A stretch of 64,000 bases of DNA, taken from the NCBI GenBank assembly GCA_951230915.1, contig OX579633.1, positions 1,860,001 through 1,924,000 on the forward strand, given 5' to 3'. The position numbers and the translations under genes are program-made. Under the pieces are notes generated by a model. That model made no database searches and was not told the DNA's origin. It worked only from the letters and a program-made list of their open reading frames with translations. Source of the stretch: Antitrichia curtipendula. Lineage: Eukaryota; Streptophyta; Bryopsida; Hypnales; Leucodontaceae. Shown piece after piece: positions 10,797 to 22,212 of the stretch. The number at the start of each line of letters is the position of its first letter. The first letter of the stretch is position 1.

Positions 10797-13626
10797 CTAC
10801 TTTGCAAGAAACGGGACAGGCCCCAGATTCCTAAAAAACTCAGTTGCTGTAAACTGCGAATCTGCTCCATTGATCACTAAATTGATTATTTGACAATTAC
10901 TATTCTCTTTAAACACGTGCCCTGGCTTCCCATCGCTCAACACAGGAACTCGCTCCTTATCGCCAACCACGACCGGGGACAGCTTGCGCTCCTTATTACC
11001 AACCACAACCGGGGACAACTTGCATTCCTCATTGCCAACCACGACCAGGGACATCTTGCACTCCTTATGGCCAACCATGACCAAGGAGACCTTGGACACC
11101 CCTCCGATACCCTGCAAAATAGAACCAGCACCATCATCACCAAGTTTCAGAAGATCCTGCATACACCAAACAACAATTTAGTCACATAGACCAAGTAGTC
11201 TCAGAACCGAGGGAAGTACTAGATGCTAGGAATTAAGCATCGCATATTACCACTTCACTAGGAGATTAACACCCACCAAATCCCCAGCTAAAAACGAAAA
11301 TATCTATAGACCACAGCTAACGAAGTCTCTAAGTAAGCTAAAACTAATGAACCTTTCTGAGGATCTCATCGGCATAAACATCTTGGAAAGAAGTTGCCTA
11401 CCCAGAGATAACACGCTGTAGTGCTTTGCTGGACAGGTCAACTTCTTCCCGACTATATTTTGCGTAAGACTTAGTGTCCTTGTGTCCAGTTACAATCATC
11501 CCCTTTTCACGCGGGACACAAGCTTCTTCCATCCTCGTGATCCCTGTGGCTCTGCCGCTCTTGTTAGTAATTCTTTTCAATTTCAAAGCAGGTACAGATT
11601 TAGCTAAGGTCCGGGTTATATCACTCAAGGTGTTCCTTCCCACAGGGCCACAAGAAAACCAGACAGTATCAAAAGATTTCAACCGTAGTTTCGGGGTTAG
11701 AAACAGTGGATGAACTAAGTCAATTGGATCAAATACAGGCCAATGTGCAAGAATGGACATGTATGTCGAAATCACATCAAAATCGTAGCAGTTAACAGGT
11801 TTTCTTAGACTGTCTGAACTGCACTGCTGAACATCGACCTTCCAATTCTTGGACAATCCGGGCGAGAATCTGAAGAACCAGAAAATGCCCACATTGCCTT
11901 AAGAATGGGATAAAATAACTACCGCATAAAAAAACTATCCTTAAGAAAATTCGATTTGACTTAAGAACGGGATAAAGGAACTAACCTTACGAATGTCCAC
12001 GTTGCCTTAAGAACGGGAAAAAAGGACTAACCTTAAGAATCAATCTCCAACCTGATCCATGCAGATCTTAAATAGGTTGTTCTCGCATTCACGTAACTCC
12101 CGGCCACCTCTCACAAAAAAATTGCGGGTGCAAAAATACGCAAATCTTCGGTTCAATCCAGATGGATGCTTCACTGAAGCTTCTTCAAAATTCAGCATTT
12201 GTTTCTCTTCCGTAATAGACAAGACATCACTCTTTAAAGTTTCCTTACCTAGTCCTGCACGTACAGCTCGGATAACTGCCTCATCTGCTGCTAACTTGAC
12301 TCTGTGAAACCTTGGATCAGTGAGAATATTGAAAGGCAGCGCTGGCTTGGACGATGTTTGCACATAGCGCTCTTTTTCACGAGCTTGTATGATCCTGCCA
12401 ATAGCTCGCAGCATACTCGCAATTCTACAAAAAATTAGAATCAGTCAAGTCATAGAATGTATTCAAGGAACTACAGTATTAACAAAGTCTGACTGCTCTC
12501 TAACTGCTGTCTTACATATCAGTCTTAAAGTACTCTACAAAACACAAGATAACCATTAGAACATACATATTACAGATCAATCTTAAGCCATGTTGCATCA
12601 CACAAGATAATAGTAAGAATTTACATTAACTGATTAACAAGAGAAATGAGATGAAGATGCATACGTTCCAGGAGGATATAACTCGCCGTTACGCTTTGCA
12701 ACTTGTAACATGAACAACTGTAACATGTCTACTAATGGAAGAATATCCTTTGCCTCTGCCAAATCCTCAATCGTGGACACGATGGAATAACCCTTGAAAC
12801 GACGGAACTCATCGAAGGCATTGCGTGCCCAGTTCTCGGAATGTGCACTGCGACGACGGCCACCTTTCCGAACATTGTCAAGCTCAGTCTCATCAATGCT
12901 AAGAAAACGATTAGAAAGTACCAAGGACGGATCATCCTCTGTAGGACCAACAGCATTATCATCATCAGATGACTGGCTCGAATCATCCTGTACAATGTAG
13001 GGACCAGTATCGACAATGTCGGCAAGTGCTGCCAAAACATCGTCGTCATCTACAGAGTACGCGTCTGCATAGTCAGGACTCGGATGCACAAGTAAAGTAG
13101 AGTGATTAGTCACTACATCAAGCGTATGAACACATTGATTAGAATTGGTGAGCATAGTGTCATGCTCTTCACTTTCATCACTGGCCTGAAAACTCGTAGC
13201 CTCATATACCGAAACCTCATCGTTAGAATGCGGACACTCAATGCTGGTAATAGTTACGAAGTCACTGGAAAGTAGAGTATACTCGGCTGAAGTAACCAAG
13301 TCTGTGGAACCGATGCCCGAAACCTTATTGTCACTAAGTGACACCTGAGCATCAACCGGACCAAGATCAACAGTGAGTTCATCTGAAACCTTAGGGTTTT
13401 GCAGGTTCTCAACAGCATGAGAAGCAACAAGAGACAGTGCAACCTCACTAGAGGACGAACAAGCAACAGCATCTGAATCACTCAGAATTGCACATGGCAA
13501 AGCGATCATCTCAGCCTTAGGTGATATCACCACTGATTTGCTCACTCTCAAATATGGTCGTAAATCGAACGGGTCAAGTGAACTCATTCTATCAATGCAC
13601 TGAACTCCGGACTCACACTCAATCAT
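10797..13626 (-). CDS. Crypton-like (DUF3504) tyrosine recombinase gene
   Basis: Exon 1 (13626-12665) encodes a Ser/Asp/Glu-rich acidic N-terminus, then FDEFRRFKGYSIV...LQLFMLQVAKRNGELYPPGT. Exon 2 (12415-12052) joins in phase and carries FNILTDPRFHRVKL, ITEEKQMLNFEE and RNFFVRGGRELRE. Exon 3 (about 11892-11398) has the catalytic core: TNKSGRATGITRM (recombinase Arg box), then VTGHKDTKSYAKYSREE (GH...Y box with the presumed nucleophilic Tyr). This order matches the DUF3504 domain of Crypton elements and of host proteins derived from them (KCTD1, QRICH1, ZMYM2-4). A further open frame (11156-10797) holds four 36-bp coding repeats and a segment, NCQIINLVINGADSQF, that fits the family's C-terminus. 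Exon 2-3 and exon 3-4 joins were not solved in phase, so the gene may be decayed or my borders wrong. Cryptons are known mainly from fungi, oomycetes, animals and some algae. Confidence 0.72.
10952..11095 (-). repeat. Four 36-bp tandem repeats inside the Crypton-like reading frame
   Basis: Units at 10952-10987, 10988-11023, 11024-11059 and 11060-11095 share the core 'ccaaccacgaccgggga'. On the minus strand each encodes 12 residues of the form VVVGNKERKLSP, with no stop. The period is a multiple of three, so copy-number change would keep the frame. Confidence 0.88.
11884..12050. repeat. Degenerate minisatellite in an intron of the Crypton-like gene
   Basis: Three imperfect copies of a 46-62 bp unit starting 'ttaagaacgggataaa' and including 'actaaccttaagaa' fill the gap between exons 2 and 3. 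Each copy brings candidate splice signals (CTTAAG and GTAAGGTTAG on the minus strand), which may explain why the junction cannot be resolved by eye. Confidence 0.6.
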
Positions 13627-13639
13627 CTCTTTTTACCAC

Positions 13640-14394
13640 TCTCCATGACAAAGGTTAGAGTCTATCTGTTTTGGTGGCCGCAACAGTCCGTTCCAGTTGT
13701 TTTTTTGCATTGAGCCATTGCACACCTGCATTGCATAAATTAAAAATCAGAAAACGTACAAATACATATGAACAGGAACAAAACGAAATAAGTATACACA
13801 TTAAAGCACAACCTAATGACACACACAAGCAATGAAAAACAAGATAAACAATTACCAGCAAACGAGGGTTAGTGTTGCAGCGCCAATATGACATAAGGTA
13901 AACGCCAGTCCGGTGCTCCGCAACAACAAACATAGCCAGCATTAGTACCAAATACCCGCAGCAACATGAACAAGAAGCAAGTGCAGCAATAACAAGAAGC
14001 AATGCAACAAAAACAATAAACAAGAGCATAAGACAAAGAAGGAAGAAATCACCGCAATTGCCACGAGAGGAGAACAACGATGTATCCACGGCGCGACTAA
14101 CAGGCAGTCTGCGACACCTGCGAGGAGGAAGGGATTGCTGCAAGAGGAGAGAAGACTACGCTCCTATATGAGCGTCGACAAGGCCGTTGCGCCAAAACGA
14201 CGAGTTCAAAAACAAGCAGCGCAAAGGGAGCGCGGCGCAAATGGACAACGACGGGAGCGCGGCATGAAGGCAAAATGAGAGCGCGGCGCAAATGGACAAT
14301 GACGGGAGCGTGACGCGAAAGTAAGTGGCAACTTTCAAATTTTTAGGGCAGCTTTTAAAAAAAAAACTCGGGCTGCCCGATTGCTTAACGCAGC
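13640..14394. other. Upstream region of the Crypton-like gene
   Basis: No domain-bearing frame was found. A short direct duplication lies at 14225-14320 ('gagcgcggcgcaaatggacaa' type words, two copies). Near 14365-14381 is 'ctcgggctgcccga', weakly matching 'tcgggtagcc' near 10470 in inverted order; this could be a pair of element ends around the recombinase gene, but no target duplication supports it. Confidence 0.3.
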
Positions 14395-14517
14395 GGGAGG
14401 CATGGTCCCGCGGGCATTTCAGCCTGGGACGTCACCTGCCCCTTGACCTCGGGCTCCGCCCTCGGCCTTGAGGCAGGTGACGTCCCAGGCTGAAATGCCC
14501 TCGGGACCATGCCTCCC
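14395..14517. repeat. Near-perfect hairpin: 46-bp arms, 31-bp loop
   Basis: The left arm 14395-14440 and right arm 14472-14517 are reverse complements with one mismatch. The arms begin GGGAGGCATGGTCCCG and end TGACGTCCCAGGCTG-type sequence. The loop is GC-rich and partly self-complementary. It lies between the Crypton-like gene and the PHT1 pseudogene. Short foldback transposons and small-RNA precursors both look like this; no flanking target duplication was seen. Confidence 0.88.
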
Positions 14518-14865
14518 ACTATACATAACCACCACTCCACCAAATGATCAGCTACACTTTAGATCAGAAACATTCTCATACAACCTTTGCTGCATCGATG
14601 CCGCAAACTTTTGTAGATTTTCCTGTCTCATTTAAGGAATTCTTCATGTTTTCACTGTGAGTTGTTATACATTCCTGTCTATTTCTTTGTGATTTTTCCC
14701 TGTCTCACATTTCCCTGTTAATACACACAGAATTCATACGCAACCCCTACAAAAAATTTACGAGAGCTGTAATATCAGCACATAGCTTGGTCTGTCCTTC
14801 CAAACTCTGCAGATCGGAGCATCGGTGTCTAAATTAGGTTGCTACTAGTTACTACTATATCAGGG

Positions 14866-17119
14866 GCGGGAGAGATTCTGAGCTCACTCGACAAGGCAAA
14901 GACGCAATGGTACCACTTCAAGACGATCGTCATTGCAGGAATGGGCTTCTTCACGAACACATATGATCTCTTCTGCATCTCCACCGTCACGAGGTTACTA
15001 GGCAGGTTATACTACTACGATCCTTTAGAGGGGAAGCCTGGAGTACTGCCGCCGAACGTCGCCGCGACCATGAACGGGGTAGCACTTTACAGCACTGAGG
15101 CACTCTAGTTGGGCAGCTCTACTTCGGTTGGCTGGGTGACAAGCTCGGACGCAAGCGAGTGTATGGATGGATGCTACTCATGATGGTCATCACATCCCTC
15201 GCATCAGCGATGTCAATTGGACACTCCGCCAAAGCAGTCATTTCGACATTGTGCTTCTTCCGGTTCTGGCTGGAAGTGGGGATTGGCAGAGACTACCCGC
15301 TTTCTACAACAATCATGTCCGAGTACTTGAATCAGAAGACTCGCGGGGCCTTTATTGCGGTTGTGTTTGCCATGCAAGGGATGGGGATCCTCGGCGGCGC
15401 CACCATGTCGATTGTCATCTCATCCATCTTTCGAAACACCCTGCACAACCCGCCTTTTAACGTCAATCAGATTGCGTCTACTCTACTACAAGCAGACTAC
15501 GTTTGGCGGATTGTGCTGGCGGTTGGCGCCATTCCTGTTGCTTTGACGTTCTACTACCGGATGAAGATGCCGGAGACGGCACGGTACACGGCGCTGGTGG
15601 CGAAGAACAACAAGCAGGCCGTCATGGATATGGGCCGGGTTCTTCATGTCGACTTCACCGGTGTCGTCGATGCCACCATTGCTGTTCCCGGAGGTGGTAA
15701 CCACCAATACCCCCCTCACTTCACAAATGTCAATAATTATCACCTGATGCCGAATGCATGTTGATCGATATCCATGAATCCCATGTTCGTCCCAATGGCG
15801 GATTCCTGTACAATTCAATTGCTTGAGTGAATCCTTATACAGTCCCTTGTCCTCATTTCTGAGTTCTAGGTAACTAGGTAAGGATAGGAGACTCACAAAC
15901 CGCTTAGGCTCTAAAATCGTCCACCTTCTCAAATGTACTCAATTTGTATATGTTGTTTTTCATAGGTTTCAACTATGTATAAGTAGTGTACATTCAAGGA
16001 GGTGGACGGTTTTAGAGGCCTATTCCACTTCAACTTCAAAATTTCATAACTAAGTCCATAAAATTCCAAAAAACATGAAACAACTCAGTTGAGTTAGATG
16101 CTGATTCCTCTTGTCTTTCAAGGAAAATTTACTAAAAATATTTCAAGAAGTTTCAGCCCCCCGAAAATTCAGTTTCAGCCCTGAGATGGTCGGTTTATGA
16201 GCCTCCTATGATACCTTATGGAAGGTCTTGCTCATCAGAGATTTGAGGAATGTGATTTGAACGCCCGTTGACTCTTGTTGTTGTGTTGTGTGAAGTTGCA
16301 GGGCCGGACTACGGACTTCTGTCGAAGCAATTCCTGAAAGAGCACGGACTACAACTACTAGGCTGCACATCCACGTGGTTTCTACTGGACATTGCATTCT
16401 ACAGCCATAACCTCTTCCACAAGGACATATTCTCGGCGATCGGCTGGCTTCCAGTAGCGAAGACCATGAGTGCGTTGGAGGAGGTGTACCGAGTCTCACG
16501 AGCACAAGCCATGGTGGCGCTAGTCTCCACCATGCCAGGGTACTGGGTGACAGTAGCACTCGTGAACGTGATCGGGCGCCGGTTGATACAAATGATCGGC
16601 TTCTTCTTCATGACGCTCTTCATGTTCATGCTGACGTTCTAGTACTACGCGCTACGAGGAAAACCCTGCGAGAACAACCCGGCGTCATTCTGTGGTGGCA
16701 ACCACACTGCATTCTTAACGTTGTACGCTCTCACGTTCTTCTTCGCCAATTTCGGTCGTAATGTCACCACGTTCATCATCCCTGCTAAGCTTTTCCCTGC
16801 CAGGCTGAGGTCCACATGTCATGGAATCTCAGCCGCGGAAGGGAAGGCTGGTGCCATTGTTGGTGCCTTTGGATTCCTGTACGCAGCGTAGAGCCAGAAC
16901 GAAGGGCAGCAGGAGAAAGGCTACCCCATTGGTATTGGACTGAAGAACTCCTTTCTGTTGTTGTCTTGTATTAACGCCGCAGGGTTCTTCTACACGCTCA
17001 TGGTTCCCGAAACGAATGGCCGGTCGCTGAAAGATCTCTCTGGGGAGAACAACAACGAGCAACAACAAGCGCCTTACAACTCTGCTTACATGGATAAGGC
17101 CACCCCCTCTCACTACTAA
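14866..17119 (+). pseudogene. PHT1-family high-affinity phosphate transporter, decayed
   Basis: PHT1 proteins are 12-helix H+/phosphate symporters of the plant plasma membrane. Exon 1 (about 14866-15696) reads [19 protein letters not shown]..., then [30 protein letters not shown] and [13 protein letters not shown]. Exon 2 (16302-17119) joins in phase: [38 protein letters not shown] and VPETNGRSLKDLSGE. Lesions are clear: a one-base frameshift near 15093-15105 ([10 protein letters not shown] stop versus the shifted [11 protein letters not shown]), and TAG codons at 16640-16642 and 16889-16891. The signature GIGGDYPLSATIMSEY reads [16 protein letters not shown] here, a Gly-to-Arg change. No convincing ATG precedes LDKAKTQW. 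The single intron and otherwise long conserved frame suggest loss of function well after divergence from a working copy. Confidence 0.92.
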
Positions 17120-18520
17120 CACTTCACTAGATTATAGATTAGATTCCCCCCATTCTTTGGCCACGTTCCTAAAACGTGTCCCTTTTTTGAGCAATAGTAT
17201 TCCACTTTGTTCAAATTTCTGAGCAGGTCCTGCTTCAACGTTTGCTAACCATAGCCTAGAAATTTTTTATGCAGACACTGACTTGAATCAAATTCATTAC
17301 AGCCTAGTAGCCTACAGTATAACCCTGTGATTATGTACTACCATATTATTGTGTTGCAACCAGTGCTGATGATCGATGTTGTCCGGTGATAGGTTGTGGC
17401 AGATATGGGCCCTCACTCGGCCACAGCATAGTGCGCATTGGTCTGTAGCAAATGCAAAACGAATTTGTGAGTATTTAGACCGTAATTTTGATGTAACCTG
17501 AGTCTCTTGATCTAAAAATTGAACTACTGTGGCTTAGATCACTCAAGGTACAAGTAGACGTAGTATTGATTAATACCATTTGCCCCTGTGTCTTTTTTTG
17601 TTCAACAGCAGCTTTTCTCGTTGATGTTTCCACTTTAAGAATGTATCATAGGCTACCTTATTTGCCTTCTCTGTGGCGTTCTCCTTGGCCTCTAAATATG
17701 GCCAAATGTGGGGGGTCAATGACCAAATATTGCTTTGGTATCTGTGATTTGCTAAGACTTCTATAATTTCAGATTTTTACCTTGCTTTTGAAGTACTTGT
17801 CCAATGTTTAATTTTGAATTTTCTTGAACCTTCTCCAAGTTTTTTTCGATGCGCTTCCAATGAGACAATTTTCAAGTTCTAATTATTTACCGTTCAAAAG
17901 TCAGTTATACCGATATCGGGCCATATATAGGGGCTGCATTGCAAATGCCCTTATAACTACTTTTTTTTAATGAGCTCATTTTTGCTACATTCATTGTATA
18001 CATCTAAATCTAAACTATTCATGTAAAACTAATCATGTAATACTAAACCAAGCAAAACATCCACAGATCTCTTGATTTTCTCTGCAGATATCTTCAAAAT
18101 ACAACAAATATCAAACTGTAAGTTCTGGACTCAATACTACTGCATATTTCTCTTATGTCCTTCTACTTTCCAAAAACCAAAGGAATAACTACTTAACTGG
18201 GCCATTGTCATTGTCACCTGCTTACTTTTTCATAACATTCTTCCGGATATTTGTGATATATGCACAGCCACAGTCTCACAGCCCAGGAGCATGAAATCTT
18301 TCACCAAAATAGGAAAGAATCTGCGTTGCTGCGATGGCAGAGAGTTGCCACAGTGGCCCGTCAATCGTGGCATCTTTTGCCACGGCAATCATGAAAAGCT
18401 GCAGCAGGTCTGTGGCAGGGGCTACTAAGTTTGAGGCACAATTGTCAACGCTGAACTCGCCGCCCTCGATCAATCATGCATGCGAGGAGTGGTGGAATTC
18501 CCCCCGCTCACCGCGTTTCC
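17120..18520. other. Intergenic DNA between PHT1 pseudogene and glycine-rich protein gene
   Basis: AT-rich; no coding sequence recognised. The last part should include promoter elements of the downstream glycine-rich protein gene. Confidence 0.35.
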
Positions 18521-18525
18521 AGCTG

Positions 18526-18534
18526 CATAAATAG
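18526..18534 (+). promoter_or_regulatory. TATA-like box of the glycine-rich protein gene
   Basis: CATAAATAG lies 142 bases before the ATG at 18676, leaving room for a 5' leader of about 110 bases. The position and the AT-rich word in a locally GC-rich context support it; transcription start was not verified. Confidence 0.5.
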
Positions 18535-18675
18535 CCATGAAATTCCACTTCCTCTTCATCACTTACAGCAACAATAGTAACAGCAACAGCATGAGCTGCT
18601 TCACTTCCAGTCTACACAGACACACACTCTCTCAAGGCCGGTGTGCTTGTTTGTCGTGGTGGTGGTGTAGTAGCC

Positions 18676-19440
18676 ATGGGATTGTCACGGAGCTCTCGAC
18701 TGTGCCTCTCTTGCATTCTAGTGGCTCTTATCGTGTGCCATGCCTTCGTTCTCCCAGCTCTCGCCAGGCCGCTCACTCACAAGCGCAGCCTGGTTGATGA
18801 CTCGGTGCGTCACTCGCCATGCTCTCCATGCTCATGCTAGCTAGCTCCACCTGGCTTCACTGTCGCCATTCCTTTCTATCTCTCGTCATACATGCTATGA
18901 GTCTCAATGCTCTGTACATCAATCCGCGTGTAGTAGATTAGCCTGGTCCTTCGTCATATTACATGTATCTCTATGAGTCTCAATGCTTAGTCTGTGCATT
19001 CATCCGTGTGTCGTAGAGCCTGTCATGGCTTTGAGATCGAAGAGCACTACTCGATATACATCTGCGTTCATGTATAGTTGAGGCTAGAATTAGCTACAGC
19101 GGAGTATCTCTATTCGAGCTTGTTGTCAATTCAAGTTGAACTGTGAATGAGCTCATGGATAAAGCTTGCGTGCGGATGTGATTTTTGTGAAGACAGAAAA
19201 ATTGATGATGGGATTTTGTGTGCTGACTGCCTGACTTTGCATTGTGGTGTCATTTCCGTTTCACAGACTGTGAGCTCGCAGCAAACGGTGAGCAAACAAA
19301 GCTTCGGAGGTTGGGGACGTGGTGGAAGTGGAAGTGGAAGTGGAAGTGGAAGTGGCGGAGGCGGTGGCGGTGGAAGTTCAAGTGGAGGTGGGGGTGGTGG
19401 AGGTGGAGGCGGTGGTGGTGGAGGAGGTGGAGGCCGCTAA
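18676..19440 (+). CDS. Small secreted glycine-rich protein, two exons
   Basis: Exon 1 (18676-18804) encodes 43 residues: a signal peptide of about 30 residues with hydrophobic core LCLSCILVALIVCHAF and a likely cleavage site after LPALA, then RPLTHKRSLVDDS. The donor is TCG|GTGCGT. Exon 2 (19267-19440) follows TTTCACAG in the same phase and encodes TVSSQQTVSKQSFGGWGRG, then Gly/Ser repeats and a long Gly run ending in Arg, 100 residues in all. Such proteins are usually cell-wall or extracellular-matrix components in plants. The Gly region is low complexity, so homologues would be hard to assign. A longer frame reading through the intron (from 19147) is judged spurious because it lacks the signal peptide. 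Confidence 0.78.
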
Positions 19441-19583
19441 TCTCTTCAGAAACCGTAGTGTGAATGAGGTCATCGTTGACTAGACACTGCCAGAAGGCTG
19501 TGTGACTGCAGTTGTGTAACAGACTGCCAGAAAAATAAAAAAGGGGACTCACTGTCTCACTCTGCTGTTCCCAAGTGTGTATA

Positions 19584-21659
19584 GGTCAGACCTCGATAAG
19601 TGTTAGAGGTTGGGAGCATACTTTTAGTTAACACTTAGACACTATAGGAGAAGGCTCAAAAACAGTTCGGGCATTAAGAACCGCCCCTGTAGGAGTGTCC
19701 AAAACAGTGCACATGGGATGTAGAAATAGAAATTACTTCATGTGGTGAGAAACTGCAAACCCATGTGTGTGATTTTAGGCTATTGAACAGGTGACATGAT
19801 TCATCATCATGTGTGATTTTACTCATAATAAAGACTTGAATTTGGTGAGTTCTGTAGAATGACTTTGAAATGTCAAAAAATAGTAAGAAAAATTGCAAAA
19901 ATACATCTGAGGCTGAACCTCCTTCTATTAAAATGCTTCTCAGTCACTCATAACTTCTTGGATTGATGTGAAATTTTAACCACACAAACTAGACTAGTAC
20001 TATGCGCAACTTTTCCAAAAAATTTAATTAAAAACGGACATTGTATGAAGAAGAAACAAGCCGCCGAAGTTCACTGTAATCCAAAAATGTCGGGATTTTA
20101 AACTTCGAATTGCTCCCAAACATTCAAAACATTTTGGATTGACATGAAAATCTTACTACAACAACTAAACCTCAAGGGAAACATAGCACAACAAATTTTA
20201 TTGAAAAATAGCATTCGATGAAGAAGATACAAGCCCCCAAAGTTTCAGCCATCAAATGCAGTTTTGTAGACTCAAATTGAACCTGTGAGCTTTGATTGGC
20301 TTCCAAAAAATCAGTACATCTTGTATTGATCTGAAAATTTTAACACAAAAACTAGAGGAGAGAACGCAAATTTTCCAATAATTTTTATTGAATTCGGACA
20401 TCATATGCAAAAGTTACAACACTCTGAATTAGATTTGAAACTATGTAAAGAAACCCTGGGGTGTTTAGCAATTACAATAAATTTTGATTTTACAATCGGG
20501 AGTGAATTGAATGAAAACGTACAGTGGATCATTTTTGGAATCATTGTTTTCATTTAAAGGCATGGTTAGGATCATTCTTAAACTCACTGGCTCCATTCAA
20601 TGGCATGTTTTGATTGATTACAGTTGCACCTATGAACATTAATAGGGCCCTGTGCACCTCTGACTTTGAAAAATCAAATCTTATTCATTTCAAATCAGAA
20701 AATTAAAATTAAAATTTTTCCAGTTGTGTTCTTCATTTCTCTTTCTCCCACAAAAATTAAGAAAAACTTTGGGTCCACCCATTTTTGTACAGAGGTCTTT
20801 TTTCCCTTAGATGAGCGCTTTCTGAGCCTTCTACCTTAGTAACACATAACACTTATAGAGGGTGATGCCGATGATTTGTAACACTTATAAAAAATAACAC
20901 TTAGAAGAATTAAAAAGGTAAATACATAACATTTATAGAAAAAATGAATGAAATTACAAAATATTGATTCATTATTCATCTAAGTCCGTCAAAAGAATGA
21001 ATCAATAGTACTTTGGCGAGTTTCTGCTACACGCCAAGATTCTACTTCCTTTTCTAGTGCTTCAATATTTCTAATAGATAATATGGTGTCATTAGGTCTT
21101 TGCTCCAAAAACTTCTCAAAGTTTGAAGAGCACTACCTACATCTTTAAAGCCTACAACCTCTTCTACTATATCGTAAGGATTAGCTTCATCAAGATCATT
21201 CACTATCTTCGTGTTCACTACCTTGTTGTTGAGATGGAAGCATTTCAATAATTTCTTCATCAGTGGGCTGATAAGGGTTATTCAAATCAAACTCAAGCTC
21301 ATAATTTAAATACTCTTGAACATTCATGTTAGGGGCCTTAGTCTCAGAGGATATCAAACTTAGTTGTTCCAATACATCTACCTATCAGTTTGTTTCTAGA
21401 AGGGACATCTAGAGTCACTTTGCAACTAGAAACTATTACTGTACCTCAAAATTATCTCCCCCCTAGTGATGGCTCTTACAAAAAGTTTTTTTTGGAAACT
21501 TATCACTTACCGAGATAAAATTAACAAAGTCGGGAGCGCGACATTGCGTAACACTTAACACATAACACTTACTAGTCTTAATTTTAAGGGAGCGGAAATT
21601 TCCATAACACATATAGAGTTTTAACACTTATCGAGGTAACACTTATTGAGGTTTGACTG
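19584..21659. mobile_element. pogo/Tigger-like DNA transposon, degenerate (about 2.08 kb)
   Basis: The left end GGTCAGACCTCGATAAGTGTTA (shown here split: GGTCAGACCTCG then ATAAGTGTTA) and the right end, which reads CAGTCAAACCTC then AATAAGTGTTA in reverse complement, form terminal inverted repeats. Both are flanked by TA (19582-19583, 21660-21661), the Tc1/mariner/pogo target site. Many subterminal copies of TAACACTTA lie at both sides (for example 20835-20940, 21540-21650), as expected for transposase binding sites. A minus-strand coding remnant resembling the C-terminus of Tigger/jerky-type transposases is present near 21040-21330. Confidence 0.78.
21054..21330 (-). pseudogene. C-terminal remnant of a pogo/Tigger-type transposase
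   Basis: One minus-strand frame gives TDEEIIEMLPSQQQGSEHEDSE and a stop; a shifted frame continues NPYDIVEEVVGFKDVGSALQTLRSFWSKD. The acidic DEEIIEM block followed by an 'ALxxLRxF' helix near the C-terminus is typical of Tigger/jerky/CENP-B-related transposases. The frame change and the absence of the DDE core show it is dead. Confidence 0.55.
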
Positions 21660-21899
21660 TATTTCATTTTATATACAAGCTTCGTGTTTGGATGTTTTCC
21701 GTGCTGGAGTGACTCACAGACTCAGAGTACATATGTATTGAGTTGACTTGTACCTGGCCCAGAAAGTCACTGACGATGTTATCTTGCACGAGCAAATTTT
21801 GTGTACTTGCAATTTTTTTTATTTGAGCACGTGTATTTTTAATATTGCAGCTTTGGAGATGAGGCCCCTCCTAGCATGTTCTAAAAGTGGAAATGCAAT

Positions 21900-22212
21900 T
21901 TTAAAGGAGTAACTTTTTATCTGAACCCCTAAGAGCCAGTTTCCATGGGGCTGCCGGAGGGGTCCAGCGGAGGGGTCCAGGCTCCGGTGATGTTGAAGTT
22001 GACCTACACGGCTTTCTCTCCGGACCCTTGCCTGGAGGATCTTTTCTAAACTCTTTTTCGTGTGGGGATTTCAGAAATTTTTATGTGAGCTGCCCAGGTC
22101 AGCTTGGATGGGCCTCCGCTCTAAAACGTCCCGGAGGACGTTTTTCGTCCGCCCGAAATACACTGCACCCGTGTTTCCACGGTGATCCCCCAGACATTTA
22201 GGGGTTAATCTT
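21900..22212. repeat. GC-richer block flanked by AACCCCTAA / TTAGGGGTT
   Basis: GAACCCCTAAGAGCCAG at the left and CAGACATTTAGGGGTTAA at the right are partly inverted copies. Inside is a GC-rich stretch with 'ggaggggtcc' repeated and two 'gtttcca.gg' words. The right end word recurs at 26174 and 61345. A small transposon is plausible, but no target duplication was found. Confidence 0.4.

Noticed and set aside
13655..14143. Cys/Leu-rich membrane-like minus-strand frame upstream of the recombinase gene
   Set aside because: Arises from CAA/GCAA-rich plus-strand sequence; no conserved motif and not in phase with the recombinase exons.
10455..14385. Terminal inverted repeats (TCGGGTAGCC / TCGGGCAGCC) around the Crypton-like gene
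   Set aside because: Only about ten bases match, no target duplication is seen, and Cryptons normally lack inverted ends.
16640..16891. TAG recoded as an amino acid
   Set aside because: The same gene also has a frameshift and lost start, and intact genes in the window end normally at TAG (cyclase, coiled-coil/Myb), so pseudogene decay explains it.
19250..19552. His/Leu-rich minus-strand frame
   Set aside because: Exact antisense of the glycine-rich exon; composition is forced by the repeats.
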